This document shows positions 1 to 7,588 of a stretch of 64,000 bases of DNA, in pieces. The notes beneath the pieces are model-generated. The model was given only the letters and a program-made list of their open reading frames with translations. It was not told the DNA's origin and did no database searches. Source of the stretch: JBCCCJ01 sp039029315 (GTDB taxonomy: Bacteria; Bacteroidota; Bacteroidia; J057); NCBI GenBank assembly GCA_039029315.1, contig JBCCGK010000042.1, forward strand, positions 26,233 through 90,232. Direction: 5' to 3'. Position numbers and translations under genes: made by a program. Each line of letters opens with the position of its first letter. The first letter of the stretch is position 1.

Positions 1-1
1 A

Positions 2-1588
2 GATCCTTCTTTATGGATCCCTAATCGCGTTCCTATTCTGTTAACCTCAGTGCTCATCATTGCTGTCTGTGGAATCTTATATGAACTGTTGATCAGTAGT
101 ATCTCCAGCTATTTTCAAGGAAGCAGTATTCTGCATTTTTCATTGGTGATAGGACTTTTCTTATCCTTTATGGGAGTAGGTTCCTATGTCTCAAAGTTTA
201 TTCAAAAAGATTTGCTGCCCTGGTTCATCCGCTTTGAAATTGTGTTGAGTGTGGTAGGCGGCTTGTCTACTTTCTTGTTGTATTTTGCATTTTCCCTCAC
301 ACCTTATTTTTATGGTGTTGCCTTTTTGCTCATTGCGATTCTGGGTAGCCTGATTGGGGTAGAAATCCCCATCCTGACCAGGATTGTCAGGGAACATGAA
401 AGTCTGCGAGATGCGATGGCTAAGGTATTATCCTTTGATTATCTCGGCTCCTTGATTGCCTCTGTGGTCTTTCCCCTGGTATTGCTGCCCAATCTGGGGG
501 TGATGCGCACAGCTTTTGCCATCGGGATGCTGAACCTGACAGTAGCTATCCTCAATACCTGGCTGTTTCGGGCAGAGCTTCCCCAATATAAGCGAATGTT
601 GACAGTCTGTACGGGCATAGGGGCACTCCTGATTGCTGGATTTGTTTATTCCTTTCAATTGGTCGGCTTCTTTGAATCCTTTTTGTATCGGGATCAGGTC
701 CTCCTGTCCAAACAATCGGTCTATCAGAAAATTGTGGTCACCAAATGGAACAAGGACCTCCGTCTGTTTATTGATGGAAATTTGCAATTCTCTTCTCGGG
801 ACGAATATCGATATCACGAACCTTTGGTCCACCTTCCGATGGCTCTAGCTGCCTCTCATGAGCGCATTTTGGTACTTGGCGGGGGAGATGGGCTGGCATG
901 CCGAGACATTTTGCAATATCCTGACATTCAGCAAATTGAAGTCATAGATCTAGATCCAGCCATCACAGATCTTGGAACCAAACATCCGGTGTTTACCCAA
1001 CTCAACCACAACGCTCTGAATGATCCCCGCGTTACGATCATCAATACGGATGCGTATAAGTATATTGAGAACAGTTCAGACCTCTACGATGTTGTGATTA
1101 TCGACCTCCCTGATCCCAACAATGTCAGTCTTGGGAAACTGTATTCCGCAGAGTTCTATGGTCTACTGAAGAAGCGATTGTCGGCCGGAGCGACCATCAT
1201 TACCCAATCTACTTCTCCTTACTATGCACCAAATGCGTTTTGGTGTATCCATGAAACACTCAAGTCAGTCTTTCCTTCCACTCTTCCACTAACTGCCTTT
1301 GTTCCAACCTTTGGGCAATGGGGCTTCAATCTGGCGATGAATGATCCAGGCCGACTGAAACCCGCCATTGCGGACAGCATACAATTAAGCGAACAAGCGG
1401 TTATGCTATGTCAGCAACGCTTGTTCGCTTCAAAAGATAGGTTTGAATTTCGCTATCTGAATCCTGACGTCTTGTCTGGATTATTTCAGTTTGATGAGGA
1501 TAGCAAGTCCCGCCCTGTCATCATCAACCGGCTGGATAATCAAGCACTGGTTGAGTATTATGAAAAAAGCTGGGATGCCTGGAGATAA
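2..1588 (+). CDS. Membrane-anchored spermidine synthase-like protein (5' end outside window)
   Basis: Polyamine aminopropyltransferase-like protein with an N-terminal multi-helix membrane domain and a C-terminal Rossmann methyltransferase-fold domain. The first ~200 residues form six to seven hydrophobic segments. The LGGGDG nucleotide-binding motif lies at about 876-893 and a DLPDP motif follows, as in spermidine synthases that bind decarboxylated SAM. A GTG at position 50 could start translation, but the frame stays open to the left edge and encodes family-like sequence before it, so the true start is probably upstream. The substrate cannot be deduced; membrane-fused members of this family are often of unknown activity. 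Family call is firm, the aminopropyltransferase activity is inferred. Confidence 0.85.
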   Translation, partial: DPSLWIPNRVPILLTSVLIIAVCGILYELLISSISSYFQGSSILHFSLVIGLFLSFMGVGSYVSKFIQKDLLPWFIRFEIVLSVVGGLSTFLLYFAFSLTPYFYGVAFLLIAILGSLIGVEIPILTRIVREHESLRDAMAKVLSFDYLGSLIASVVFPLVLLPNLGVMRTAFAIGMLNLTVAILNTWLFRAELPQYKRMLTVCTGIGALLIAGFVYSFQLVGFFESFLYRDQVLLSKQSVYQKIVVTKWNKDLRLFIDGNLQFSSRDEYRYHEPLVHLPMALAASHERILVLGGGDGLACRDILQYPDIQQIEVIDLDPAITDLGTKHPVFTQLNHNALNDPRVTIINTDAYKYIENSSDLYDVVIIDLPDPNNVSLGKLYSAEFYGLLKKRLSAGATIITQSTSPYYAPNAFWCIHETLKSVFPSTLPLTAFVPTFGQWGFNLAMNDPGRLKPAIADSIQLSEQAVMLCQQRLFASKDRFEFRYLNPDVLSGLFQFDEDSKSRPVIINRLDNQALVEYYEKSWDAWR

Positions 1589-1793
1589 GCAAGTTTGAAG
1601 ACAATTTTGAATGAAGAATTTTGAATATTGAATAGTCTGTCAGACAGTGAGTTAGTAGGATTTACTTTCATATCTAATTTCGGGTATAAGGGAAATAGGG
1701 GATATACTGGCTTGATGGGTAAGATTTCTCCATTATTTCCCCTATGCCCACTATATCCCTCACAAATATTTGTGTCTCCCTACTTAAGTATTC
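1589..1793. other. Intergenic spacer between convergent genes
   Basis: This 205-base spacer separates the convergent spermidine synthase-like gene and the NHL lipoprotein gene. I see only low-complexity purine-rich patches (ATAAGGGAAATAGGGG-like near 1687) and a loose complementary pyrimidine-rich stretch near 1735. No convincing gene or T-tailed hairpin. Confidence 0.4.
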
Positions 1794-2738
1794 CTAGAAC
1801 GGCAAAGAAAGAATCGTAACAGTATTCTCCTGCATGCCGGGAATCCAAAATTCTCCTTTTTCCTCGTCCAAATACGCATCTGCAGGTCCTTTGATCTGCT
1901 CGGAGGGCAAGCCAACGGGATATCTTCCTACCTGACCTGACTCACTGTTCAACAGCAACAAGGAACCATTGTTCCAGTCAGTGAAGTATATAAATTCGCC
2001 CAACATGCCGATTCCATCCAGAGACCCTTTGTAGTCTCCACTCAAGGTGGTGAAGGTATTCAGATTGGGCTTCATTGTGACCATTCCAATGACACCAGAA
2101 GCTTCAGGTGCAAAGGTAGATACATACAACAGGTTTTTGCTGGCATCGTAGGCCAATCCATTCGGTTTCTGAATGGTTGGTTGGGTGACGATCTCCTCAG
2201 GTGTTCCGTCGGGGAGCTTGACAAGATATACTTTGTTGATATCTGTTGCAGATACAAAGATTTCACTGCCAGATTTTGCGACTATATCATTGAGGAAAGA
2301 GGTCCCAGAGAAACTAAAGTCGATTTCACCAGCGGCATTTCCACTTGCCAGATCAAATCCTTTCACTTTGTCCACATCTGCAACATACAAGATGCCATTG
2401 AGGATGGCCATTCCCTTGGGAGCGTCCAATCCTTCACTTACAAAATGACCTTCAAGGGCATTTCCTTCACTATCCATTTTGGAGATAAACCCATCTCCAT
2501 CTTTCTCGGAAGGGAGAAGCTCTTTTCCGACATTGGCGATATAATAGACATCGCCATGTTTGATGATAGATTCTGGTGAAGCAAGACCTTTGTCTTCGAG
2601 GTACATGACTCGTTTGGAGGGAGTAAGGACTGCACTGTCTTGTTGGTCAGGAGCCTTATCTTCAGTGGCTTCCCCGCCACACGCCATAAAAGCAAGGCTA
2701 ATGAGGGCAAGTAATGTGTATGAGAAAAAAATACGCAT
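1794..2738 (-). CDS. Lipoprotein with NHL/SMP-30-like beta-propeller
   Basis: A 314-residue exported lipoprotein. The N-terminus is a lipoprotein signal peptide ending in a lipobox-like LAFMAC at residue ~20, followed by an acidic linker and then repeated propeller-type strands with motifs such as LNGILYVAD, NGLAYD and LYVSTF. This is the pattern of SMP-30/gluconolactonase or NHL-repeat propellers. No catalytic metal site can be assigned by eye, so ligand or enzyme activity is unknown. It follows comA on the same strand at a distance of 43 bases and could share its transcript. Confidence 0.75.
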   Translation of the reverse strand: MRIFFSYTLLALISLAFMACGGEATEDKAPDQQDSAVLTPSKRVMYLEDKGLASPESIIKHGDVYYIANVGKELLPSEKDGDGFISKMDSEGNALEGHFVSEGLDAPKGMAILNGILYVADVDKVKGFDLASGNAAGEIDFSFSGTSFLNDIVAKSGSEIFVSATDINKVYLVKLPDGTPEEIVTQPTIQKPNGLAYDASKNLLYVSTFAPEASGVIGMVTMKPNLNTFTTLSGDYKGSLDGIGMLGEFIYFTDWNNGSLLLLNSESGQVGRYPVGLPSEQIKGPADAYLDEEKGEFWIPGMQENTVTILSLPF

Positions 2739-2781
2739 AAGGTGAGTAATTTGATTTTTACTAGAATATCAAACAGAAGGA

Positions 2782-3549
2782 CTATGCCTTCAAAAATGTA
2801 TGAAACGTGTCACCTCTGAGCCCAAGTCGAAGGGTTTCCAGAGGAATGGTTTCTGCTGGTGCAATGTTTCCCAGATTGACATTGGAGCCGAGCAGTTTGA
2901 TGAACCAGACCTGCTGACTCTTTTGGGGTGCCTCCCAGATGATTTTATTGGCAGGAATGTCTTTGAGGATTTCTTCAATGAGGTCACTACGCACTTCCCC
3001 TCCAGCTCGAAACATCCCAACAGTTCCACTTTCCCGAGCTTCTGCGATGACCTTCCAGGAACCAGCATCTAATTCTGTTTGCATCATCTCTACCCAGGTC
3101 GAAGGGGCAAGAATCTTATCTGCACTTTTGCTTCCCACTTCTGACAGCACGGTGAAGCCTGCCTTGGCAAAAGAGCTAATCAATTCGCACTTGTCTTTGG
3201 TATCGATATCAATCGACCCATCTGAGACTTCCAAATGAGTGATTTCATATTTCTCCAGCAGGGACCGATAGGCATCAATCTGGCCACGAATGTAGAAAGC
3301 CTCCAACATTGTGCCTCCCAAGTAGACAGGAATCCCTGCGTCTTTGTATACTTTCAGTTTTGCATCCAGATTGCCCGTTACTGCTGAAGTCGCCCATCCC
3401 AATTTGATGATATCAGTATGTGCTGCAGCTACACTCAGAAAATCTTCTGCCTGTCTTACACTGAGTCCCTTGTCCATCACCATGCTCAATCCCGCATCTC
3501 TTGGCTTGCTTGTTCTGGTTGGAATATTTTCCAGAGAAAAGTTGATCAT
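2782..3549 (-). CDS. comA: Phosphosulfolactate synthase (ComA family)
   Basis: A 255-residue TIM-barrel protein of the ComA family, which adds sulfite to phosphoenolpyruvate to make (2R)-phospho-3-sulfolactate. Family landmarks are in order: DIIKLGWATS, YLGGTMLEAF, EVSDGSIDI, VLSEVGSKS, VIAEARESG, and a C-terminal LGSNVNLGNIAPAETIPLE. Length matches the family. In methanogens the product feeds coenzyme M; in bacteria related enzymes feed sulfolactate or other sulfonates. A queD-like gene and an Ldh2-family dehydrogenase (the family of sulfolactate dehydrogenase ComC) lie just upstream on the same strand. Family call is strong; the end product here is inferred. Confidence 0.9.
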   Translation of the reverse strand: MINFSLENIPTRTSKPRDAGLSMVMDKGLSVRQAEDFLSVAAAHTDIIKLGWATSAVTGNLDAKLKVYKDAGIPVYLGGTMLEAFYIRGQIDAYRSLLEKYEITHLEVSDGSIDIDTKDKCELISSFAKAGFTVLSEVGSKSADKILAPSTWVEMMQTELDAGSWKVIAEARESGTVGMFRAGGEVRSDLIEEILKDIPANKIIWEAPQKSQQVWFIKLLGSNVNLGNIAPAETIPLETLRLGLRGDTFHTFLKA

Positions 3550-3572
3550 TCGTTATTGACTTAATAATTAAT

Positions 3573-3604
3573 TGTGCAAAGTACGAGCTGTGCAAAGTAC
3601 GAGC
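3573..3604 (-). repeat. Perfect tandem 16-bp repeat upstream of comA
   Basis: Two back-to-back perfect copies (3573-3588 and 3589-3604) of a 16-bp unit reading GCTCGTACTTTGCACA on the minus strand. Each contains TACTTTGCA, which resembles a Bacteroidota -7 promoter box. They lie 24 bases upstream of the comA start, so they may be a duplicated promoter. Confidence 0.6.
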
Positions 3605-3684
3605 CAATATGGGGAAATGCAACAAACAGAAGTGAACAAAGAAACTGTCTGAGGAACTGTTTGAACCTCTGCATCTTTAAGAGA

Positions 3685-3729
3685 CTGTCTTGATTTCTCT
3701 TTTCCCTAAAGAAACTAAAATCAAGACAG
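3685..3729. terminator. Inverted repeat between queD-like gene and comA
   Basis: A perfect 12-bp inverted repeat, CTGTCTTGATTT at 3685-3696 and AAATCAAGACAG at 3718-3729, with a 21-base loop. It lies downstream of the queD-like gene and upstream of comA, both on the minus strand. No strong T tract follows, so it could be a terminator, attenuator or operator. Confidence 0.45.
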
Positions 3730-3819
3730 GTTCTAATTCTTCTTATTTCTTTGACCCAGGATGTTGATGGATTTGGCGAACGATGCCTCCATTTCTACAT
3801 TCATCTGCGGCAAAACCAC

Positions 3820-4215
3820 TCAGGAATCCGCTCTATATTCACATTTTGCAGTACAGGTCTCATGAATAATGATGCTGTACAAGTCTGGCAAAAGGGGTTT
3901 TAGGGAGTCATAAAACCACTTTGCAAGATTTTCGGAAGTAGGATTGGAGAGCAAAGGATCATTGTCTTGTTCGCCTATTTCATTGATACACCAATGATCC
4001 AGCTTATTGACAAATGGTTTTACAATTTTTTTCACTTCCCCAAAATCCAGCAAGAGGCCGGTATCCGGATCAATCTGCCCATGAAGGTTGACTTCCAGCC
4101 GGAAACTGTGGCCATGCATGCGTCTGCACTTGTGTCCTTCGGGCATTTTTGGCAAAAAATGGGCCGCCTCAAATCGAAATTTCTTTGTTAACACTACTGG
4201 CATAAGCACGAACAT
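3820..4215 (-). CDS. 6-pyruvoyl-tetrahydropterin synthase / QueD family protein
   Basis: A 131-residue member of the 6-pyruvoyltetrahydropterin synthase / 6-carboxy-tetrahydropterin synthase family, which converts dihydroneopterin triphosphate to a pterin (in QueD, the queuosine/7-deazapurine precursor). Zinc ligands are visible as His19, His34 and His36, and the catalytic Cys30 sits in a CRRMHGH motif; the C-terminal HETCTAKCEY provides the substrate-binding Glu. An ATG at 4203 (residue 5) is an alternative start. The neighbouring genes are not queuosine genes, so QueD versus another pterin role is not settled by context. Confidence 0.85.
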   Translation of the reverse strand: MFVLMPVVLTKKFRFEAAHFLPKMPEGHKCRRMHGHSFRLEVNLHGQIDPDTGLLLDFGEVKKIVKPFVNKLDHWCINEIGEQDNDPLLSNPTSENLAKWFYDSLKPLLPDLYSIIIHETCTAKCEYRADS

Positions 4216-4273
4216 CTATTGGACAACAAAGAAACGGGAATTCCGACGATTCTCAAACCAAATTAGTTGCTTC

Positions 4274-5383
4274 TCACACAGCTTCATATTTCGGCACAGG
4301 CACTGAAGTAGCTGTAGAAATCCTCTTCAAGCTGTCCAACACCCCTTGAATGATGGGAATTCCATGTTCTTGCCTCTCTTCATATGCCCATCTTTCAGGA
4401 TCACCCGGAATAAGCACCTGCTCTTTCCCTGCTTGTGGTTTGGTAGCTCTCATGGTTTGTATCCAATGGTCAATTTGGCGTTTGAATTCCTCCACTTCTC
4501 TGAAGGCATCAATGGACCATGCCCCAAAAAAATGCCCGATTCCCTTGCCGACTTTCTCTTTGGTCGTAGGGGCTCCGATTGCAAAAGCAGGGACAAAAGG
4601 TCCCCAGTTTGCTCCACTCAATGGTCCAGACAGAATGTCCACCATCGCTCCCAGACAATAGCCTTTATGTCCGCAGCCCTCGTCATCTGTTCCCAAAGGC
4701 AGCAACGCACCTCCCTGCATCATATCGAGGGGGTTCTCCGTAGGCTGTCCTTGTTCCGTGATGGCCCAACGGGCGGGTATACTTACTCCTTTGCGATGGG
4801 CAATTTCTATCTTTCCATAGGGAACCACACTCGTGGACATATCGATCACAATGGGGGGCTCTGCCAATCCAGGAAAAGCAATCGCAATCGGATTTGTGCC
4901 AAGGCGTCTCTCTACCCCCCAATGCGGCACGACACCTCTGGAGGTATTGGTCATGGCCCAACCGATCTGATCCCGTTCCAGGGTCTTGACGGGATAGTAA
5001 CCCGCAGCACCAAAATGATTGCTGTTGCGGACGGCGATCATGCCTGATCCACATTGAGTTGCCTTCTCCTGGGCGATGTGTAGAGCTTTGGGACCAATGA
5101 CCAGGCCCATGCCATTATCTCCATCCAGTGTACCTGCAGCCAATCTGTCCCGAACCAATCGGTGATTGGGCTTTGGGTTGATCATGCCTTCTCTCAACAG
5201 ATCACAATAGGTATCCAGTCTGGCCACTCCATGCGAGTCAATGCCATATCGGTCGCTATAGGATAGCACATCGGCGGCGAGATCTGCATCCGCTTTTGGC
5301 ACATCCAGTGCCTGAAAAACCCTGGAGGTAAATTCATGTAGCGCATCGGCAGAAAAACGGTAGTAGCGGGGAGCCTGTTTCAT
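4274..5383 (-). CDS. Ldh2/MDH2-family NAD(P)-dependent 2-hydroxyacid dehydrogenase
   Basis: A 369-residue malate/L-lactate dehydrogenase type 2 family oxidoreductase. Landmarks: RYGIDSHGVARL near residue 50 with the catalytic His of the family, GDNGMG, SNHFGAAGYYP, GTNPIAIAFP and DMSTS. The family covers malate, lactate, ureidoglycolate and (R)-sulfolactate dehydrogenases; the last is ComC, the partner of ComA in sulfonate metabolism. The proximity of comA makes a sulfolactate substrate attractive but unproven. The ATG at 5383 is preferred; a TTG at 5413 would add ten residues with no family match. Confidence 0.85.
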   Translation of the reverse strand: MKQAPRYYRFSADALHEFTSRVFQALDVPKADADLAADVLSYSDRYGIDSHGVARLDTYCDLLREGMINPKPNHRLVRDRLAAGTLDGDNGMGLVIGPKALHIAQEKATQCGSGMIAVRNSNHFGAAGYYPVKTLERDQIGWAMTNTSRGVVPHWGVERRLGTNPIAIAFPGLAEPPIVIDMSTSVVPYGKIEIAHRKGVSIPARWAITEQGQPTENPLDMMQGGALLPLGTDDEGCGHKGYCLGAMVDILSGPLSGANWGPFVPAFAIGAPTTKEKVGKGIGHFFGAWSIDAFREVEEFKRQIDHWIQTMRATKPQAGKEQVLIPGDPERWAYEERQEHGIPIIQGVLDSLKRISTATSVPVPKYEAV

Positions 5384-5570
5384 GCGCCCAAGATAAAAAG
5401 TTCCGAGTTCCAAGAAAAGAGTGCCGAGATATGACAGAAAAACTATCTCTTACTCTTTACCAGGAGCTCGGAGCACAAGTTCGGTATACTCAGCACTGTA
5501 TGAGATAAATGACCGGAAGGCCGCAAACCTGCGTACCCAGGCTTACTTCTGTCTTCAATCCACTATTTTC

Positions 5571-6926
5571 CTACAAAGCCCGGTCTCTTCGAGGTTTTCT
5601 CCATCGCAATGGACCTCTGGGGCTTGCCCAGTAAATCGAAATGGCACCGCCATATCTATTCTCAAGTGGATAGGCCGATCTCCCGAGGGCGAGATGTGCT
5701 TGTGCGCGGATTCTCAAGGCTTTGCTGAGTCTTTGCTCAACGCCCAGGAGTAAGCGATACCCCACAAATAGATCTGGGAGGAAAGAGTGGTCAGTGGCTA
5801 TCCATTCCGTTTCAGGCGTGCTGATCCGCTGGATGCCATACTGATAATTATTCTGTTTGGTGACATTGAGTATTAGGGCACCTCCACCATAAATGTGCGT
5901 TTCATGGTCAGGCGGGGTAAAAAATAGCAGGAGATGAAGAGGAATGGAAATATTCATCCCCGACTCTTTGACTGTGATGTCCTGAACATCAAGGCTATCT
6001 ATCGATGCTTCGTAATAGGTATTGAGGATATTGACCAAACTGTAGCCAGTCCCTTCGAATAAACGGGATCCATAATCGAACTTATGACCGCCAAATGAGA
6101 GCCCTGTCCCCAATCTAATTCTGTGATTCGGCACCCATTCGCCAAGGAGGTGAATCTCGTAATTGGAAGAGACTGAATTGAAGGAACGTGCCCACTTTCC
6201 TAAATAATTTTCAGTCATTGCCTGGACGCCAATTTGATAGTCCCAGCTTCTGCCCTTATTCCAACTTCTTGGAGATGACCACCAATCCCTGGAGCCAAAT
6301 TTGGTAGAAGGCTTGGACTTCTTCTTCTTTTGGGCTTTTTTCTTTGTTTTGGGTTCAGGCTCAGATTTTGGCTGTCTGCTTTGTGGTTCTGCTTTGGTCA
6401 GTGGGACAGCAGGCATTTCAATATCCTGATCCAGATCAAGCTTGATCTGGATAGGGGATATAGCCTGAATCGAAGCATTATCCTCTCTGCTTGAGGAGGT
6501 AGGCGGCAGGAAAGTATCGGGACTTGTTGCCTTCAGGGTGTTTGAGGTATAGCCAAGGGATTTTTGAGAGAAAATATATGGTGTATTAGAGGTCTTGGCC
6601 GTTGAGAGATTCTGCACTAAAGCGGACATATCCTGCCCGGAGGTATGGATATAGGATGCCTTCATCTGGACCAGATCGGGCTGTAGTGTTTCAAGTTCTT
6701 GCAAGGATGTGAGTCCCCAGATCGCTGTCCCAAACAGGGTGGTAAAACATACCATGAGCCAGAAAAAATTTCCTCGAAAACCCGATCGAAAGAATCCCTT
6801 GGATGAAGAAGTATCCCATCTTTTTTCCAGCCCCTCCCACACCGCCTCAGAAGGGGTCTCAGCAAATTCTTCCACCCGACTCTGGATGAATTGTTCAAAT
6901 GGATCGTAATCTGATAAATGCCTCAT
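5571..6926 (-). CDS. Membrane partner of ECF sigma factor with barrel-like C-terminus
   Basis: A 451-residue protein starting at an ATG four bases after the sigma-factor stop codon. The cytosolic N-terminus has an acidic segment (SEAVWEGLEKRW) typical of Bacteroidota proteins encoded behind ECF sigma factors. A single membrane helix follows (FFWLMVCFTTLFGTAIWGL, near residue 65), then a low-complexity Lys/Pro/Ser-rich periplasmic linker, then a C-terminal ~230 residues with alternating strands resembling an outer-membrane beta-barrel (LGTGLSFGGHKFDYG and similar). It is probably an anti-sigma or sensor protein; this role is inferred from gene order and N-terminal pattern only. Confidence 0.7.
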   Translation of the reverse strand: MRHLSDYDPFEQFIQSRVEEFAETPSEAVWEGLEKRWDTSSSKGFFRSGFRGNFFWLMVCFTTLFGTAIWGLTSLQELETLQPDLVQMKASYIHTSGQDMSALVQNLSTAKTSNTPYIFSQKSLGYTSNTLKATSPDTFLPPTSSSREDNASIQAISPIQIKLDLDQDIEMPAVPLTKAEPQSRQPKSEPEPKTKKKAQKKKKSKPSTKFGSRDWWSSPRSWNKGRSWDYQIGVQAMTENYLGKWARSFNSVSSNYEIHLLGEWVPNHRIRLGTGLSFGGHKFDYGSRLFEGTGYSLVNILNTYYEASIDSLDVQDITVKESGMNISIPLHLLLFFTPPDHETHIYGGGALILNVTKQNNYQYGIQRISTPETEWIATDHSFLPDLFVGYRLLLGVEQRLSKALRIRAQAHLALGRSAYPLENRYGGAISIYWASPRGPLRWRKPRRDRAL

Positions 6927-6930
6927 GGTT

Positions 6931-7485
6931 TTATGATGATATCTTCTCGTGTTGTAATAATTTTTGTAGAAGGTGTCGCGCCCTGACATATTGTGAGCGA
7001 GAAGAGCTTTCCGCGATATTGAGTTGAGCGGCGACCTCTTTGTGTGTGTATCCTTCTATGGCGTAGAGATTAAATACTGCTCGATAGCCCGGCGGGAGAC
7101 TTTGGAGGACCTTCATGATGTGATTGGTCCCAAAATCACTCAGCATAGACGCCTCTCCATCAAATAAGTCTGATGGGCTTTCCTGATGGCTATTCTGGAA
7201 GCCAAACTTGCGTTGCCTCCGAAGATAGCTCAAGGCTGTACGAACCATGATTTTGTTGATCCATCCTCCCAATTCTCCTTCCCCCCGGAACTGTTTCAAA
7301 TCTTTAAACACCTGATAAAATCCTTCCTGTAATAAATCTTCTGCGATCTCTCGCGAAGGCGCATACCGCATGCACACCCGAAACATGGGAATCCGGTATT
7401 GTTCATACAAAGCGCGTTTGGCCTTCCTATTACCTGTCAGGCAGGCATGGATGAGGGTTTGCTGATCTGTGTGATGTGCTTTCAA
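6931..7485 (-). CDS. ECF-family RNA polymerase sigma factor
   Basis: A 184-residue sigma-70 family (extracytoplasmic function) factor. Region 2 is visible in the first half (REIAEDLLQEGFYQVFKDL and GWINKIMVRTALSYLRRQ) and region 4 helix-turn-helix near the C-terminus (GYTHKEVAAQLNIAESSSRS). It directs RNA polymerase to a dedicated set of promoters. The next gene downstream starts four bases after its stop and is the likely membrane-bound regulator. Divergent from the cytochrome-propeller gene with ~100 bases between starts, which contain an inverted repeat. Confidence 0.93.
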   Translation of the reverse strand: MKAHHTDQQTLIHACLTGNRKAKRALYEQYRIPMFRVCMRYAPSREIAEDLLQEGFYQVFKDLKQFRGEGELGGWINKIMVRTALSYLRRQRKFGFQNSHQESPSDLFDGEASMLSDFGTNHIMKVLQSLPPGYRAVFNLYAIEGYTHKEVAAQLNIAESSSRSQYVRARHLLQKLLQHEKISS

Positions 7486-7535
7486 CTTGTTGGTGTTTAC
7501 TTTATAGGGAAATAAGAAAGGGATTTCGCTGCATG

Positions 7536-7564
7536 TAGCAGAAATATTTTTTTCTTTTCTGCTA
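7536..7564. promoter_or_regulatory. Inverted repeat in the divergent sigma/cytochrome promoter region
   Basis: TAGCAGAAA at 7536-7544 and TTTCTGCTA at 7556-7564 form a perfect 9-bp inverted repeat around an 11-base AT-rich loop, between the two divergent starts at 7485 and 7589. Its position suggests an operator or shared control element; it could also be a hairpin in the leader of either transcript. Confidence 0.45.
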
Positions 7565-7588
7565 TCTTCCCTTCAAATATCTACTGTT

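Noticed and set aside
1600..1793. Small gene or terminator in the first convergent spacer
   Set aside because: Open frames are short and low-complexity, and the hairpins are only 5 bp.
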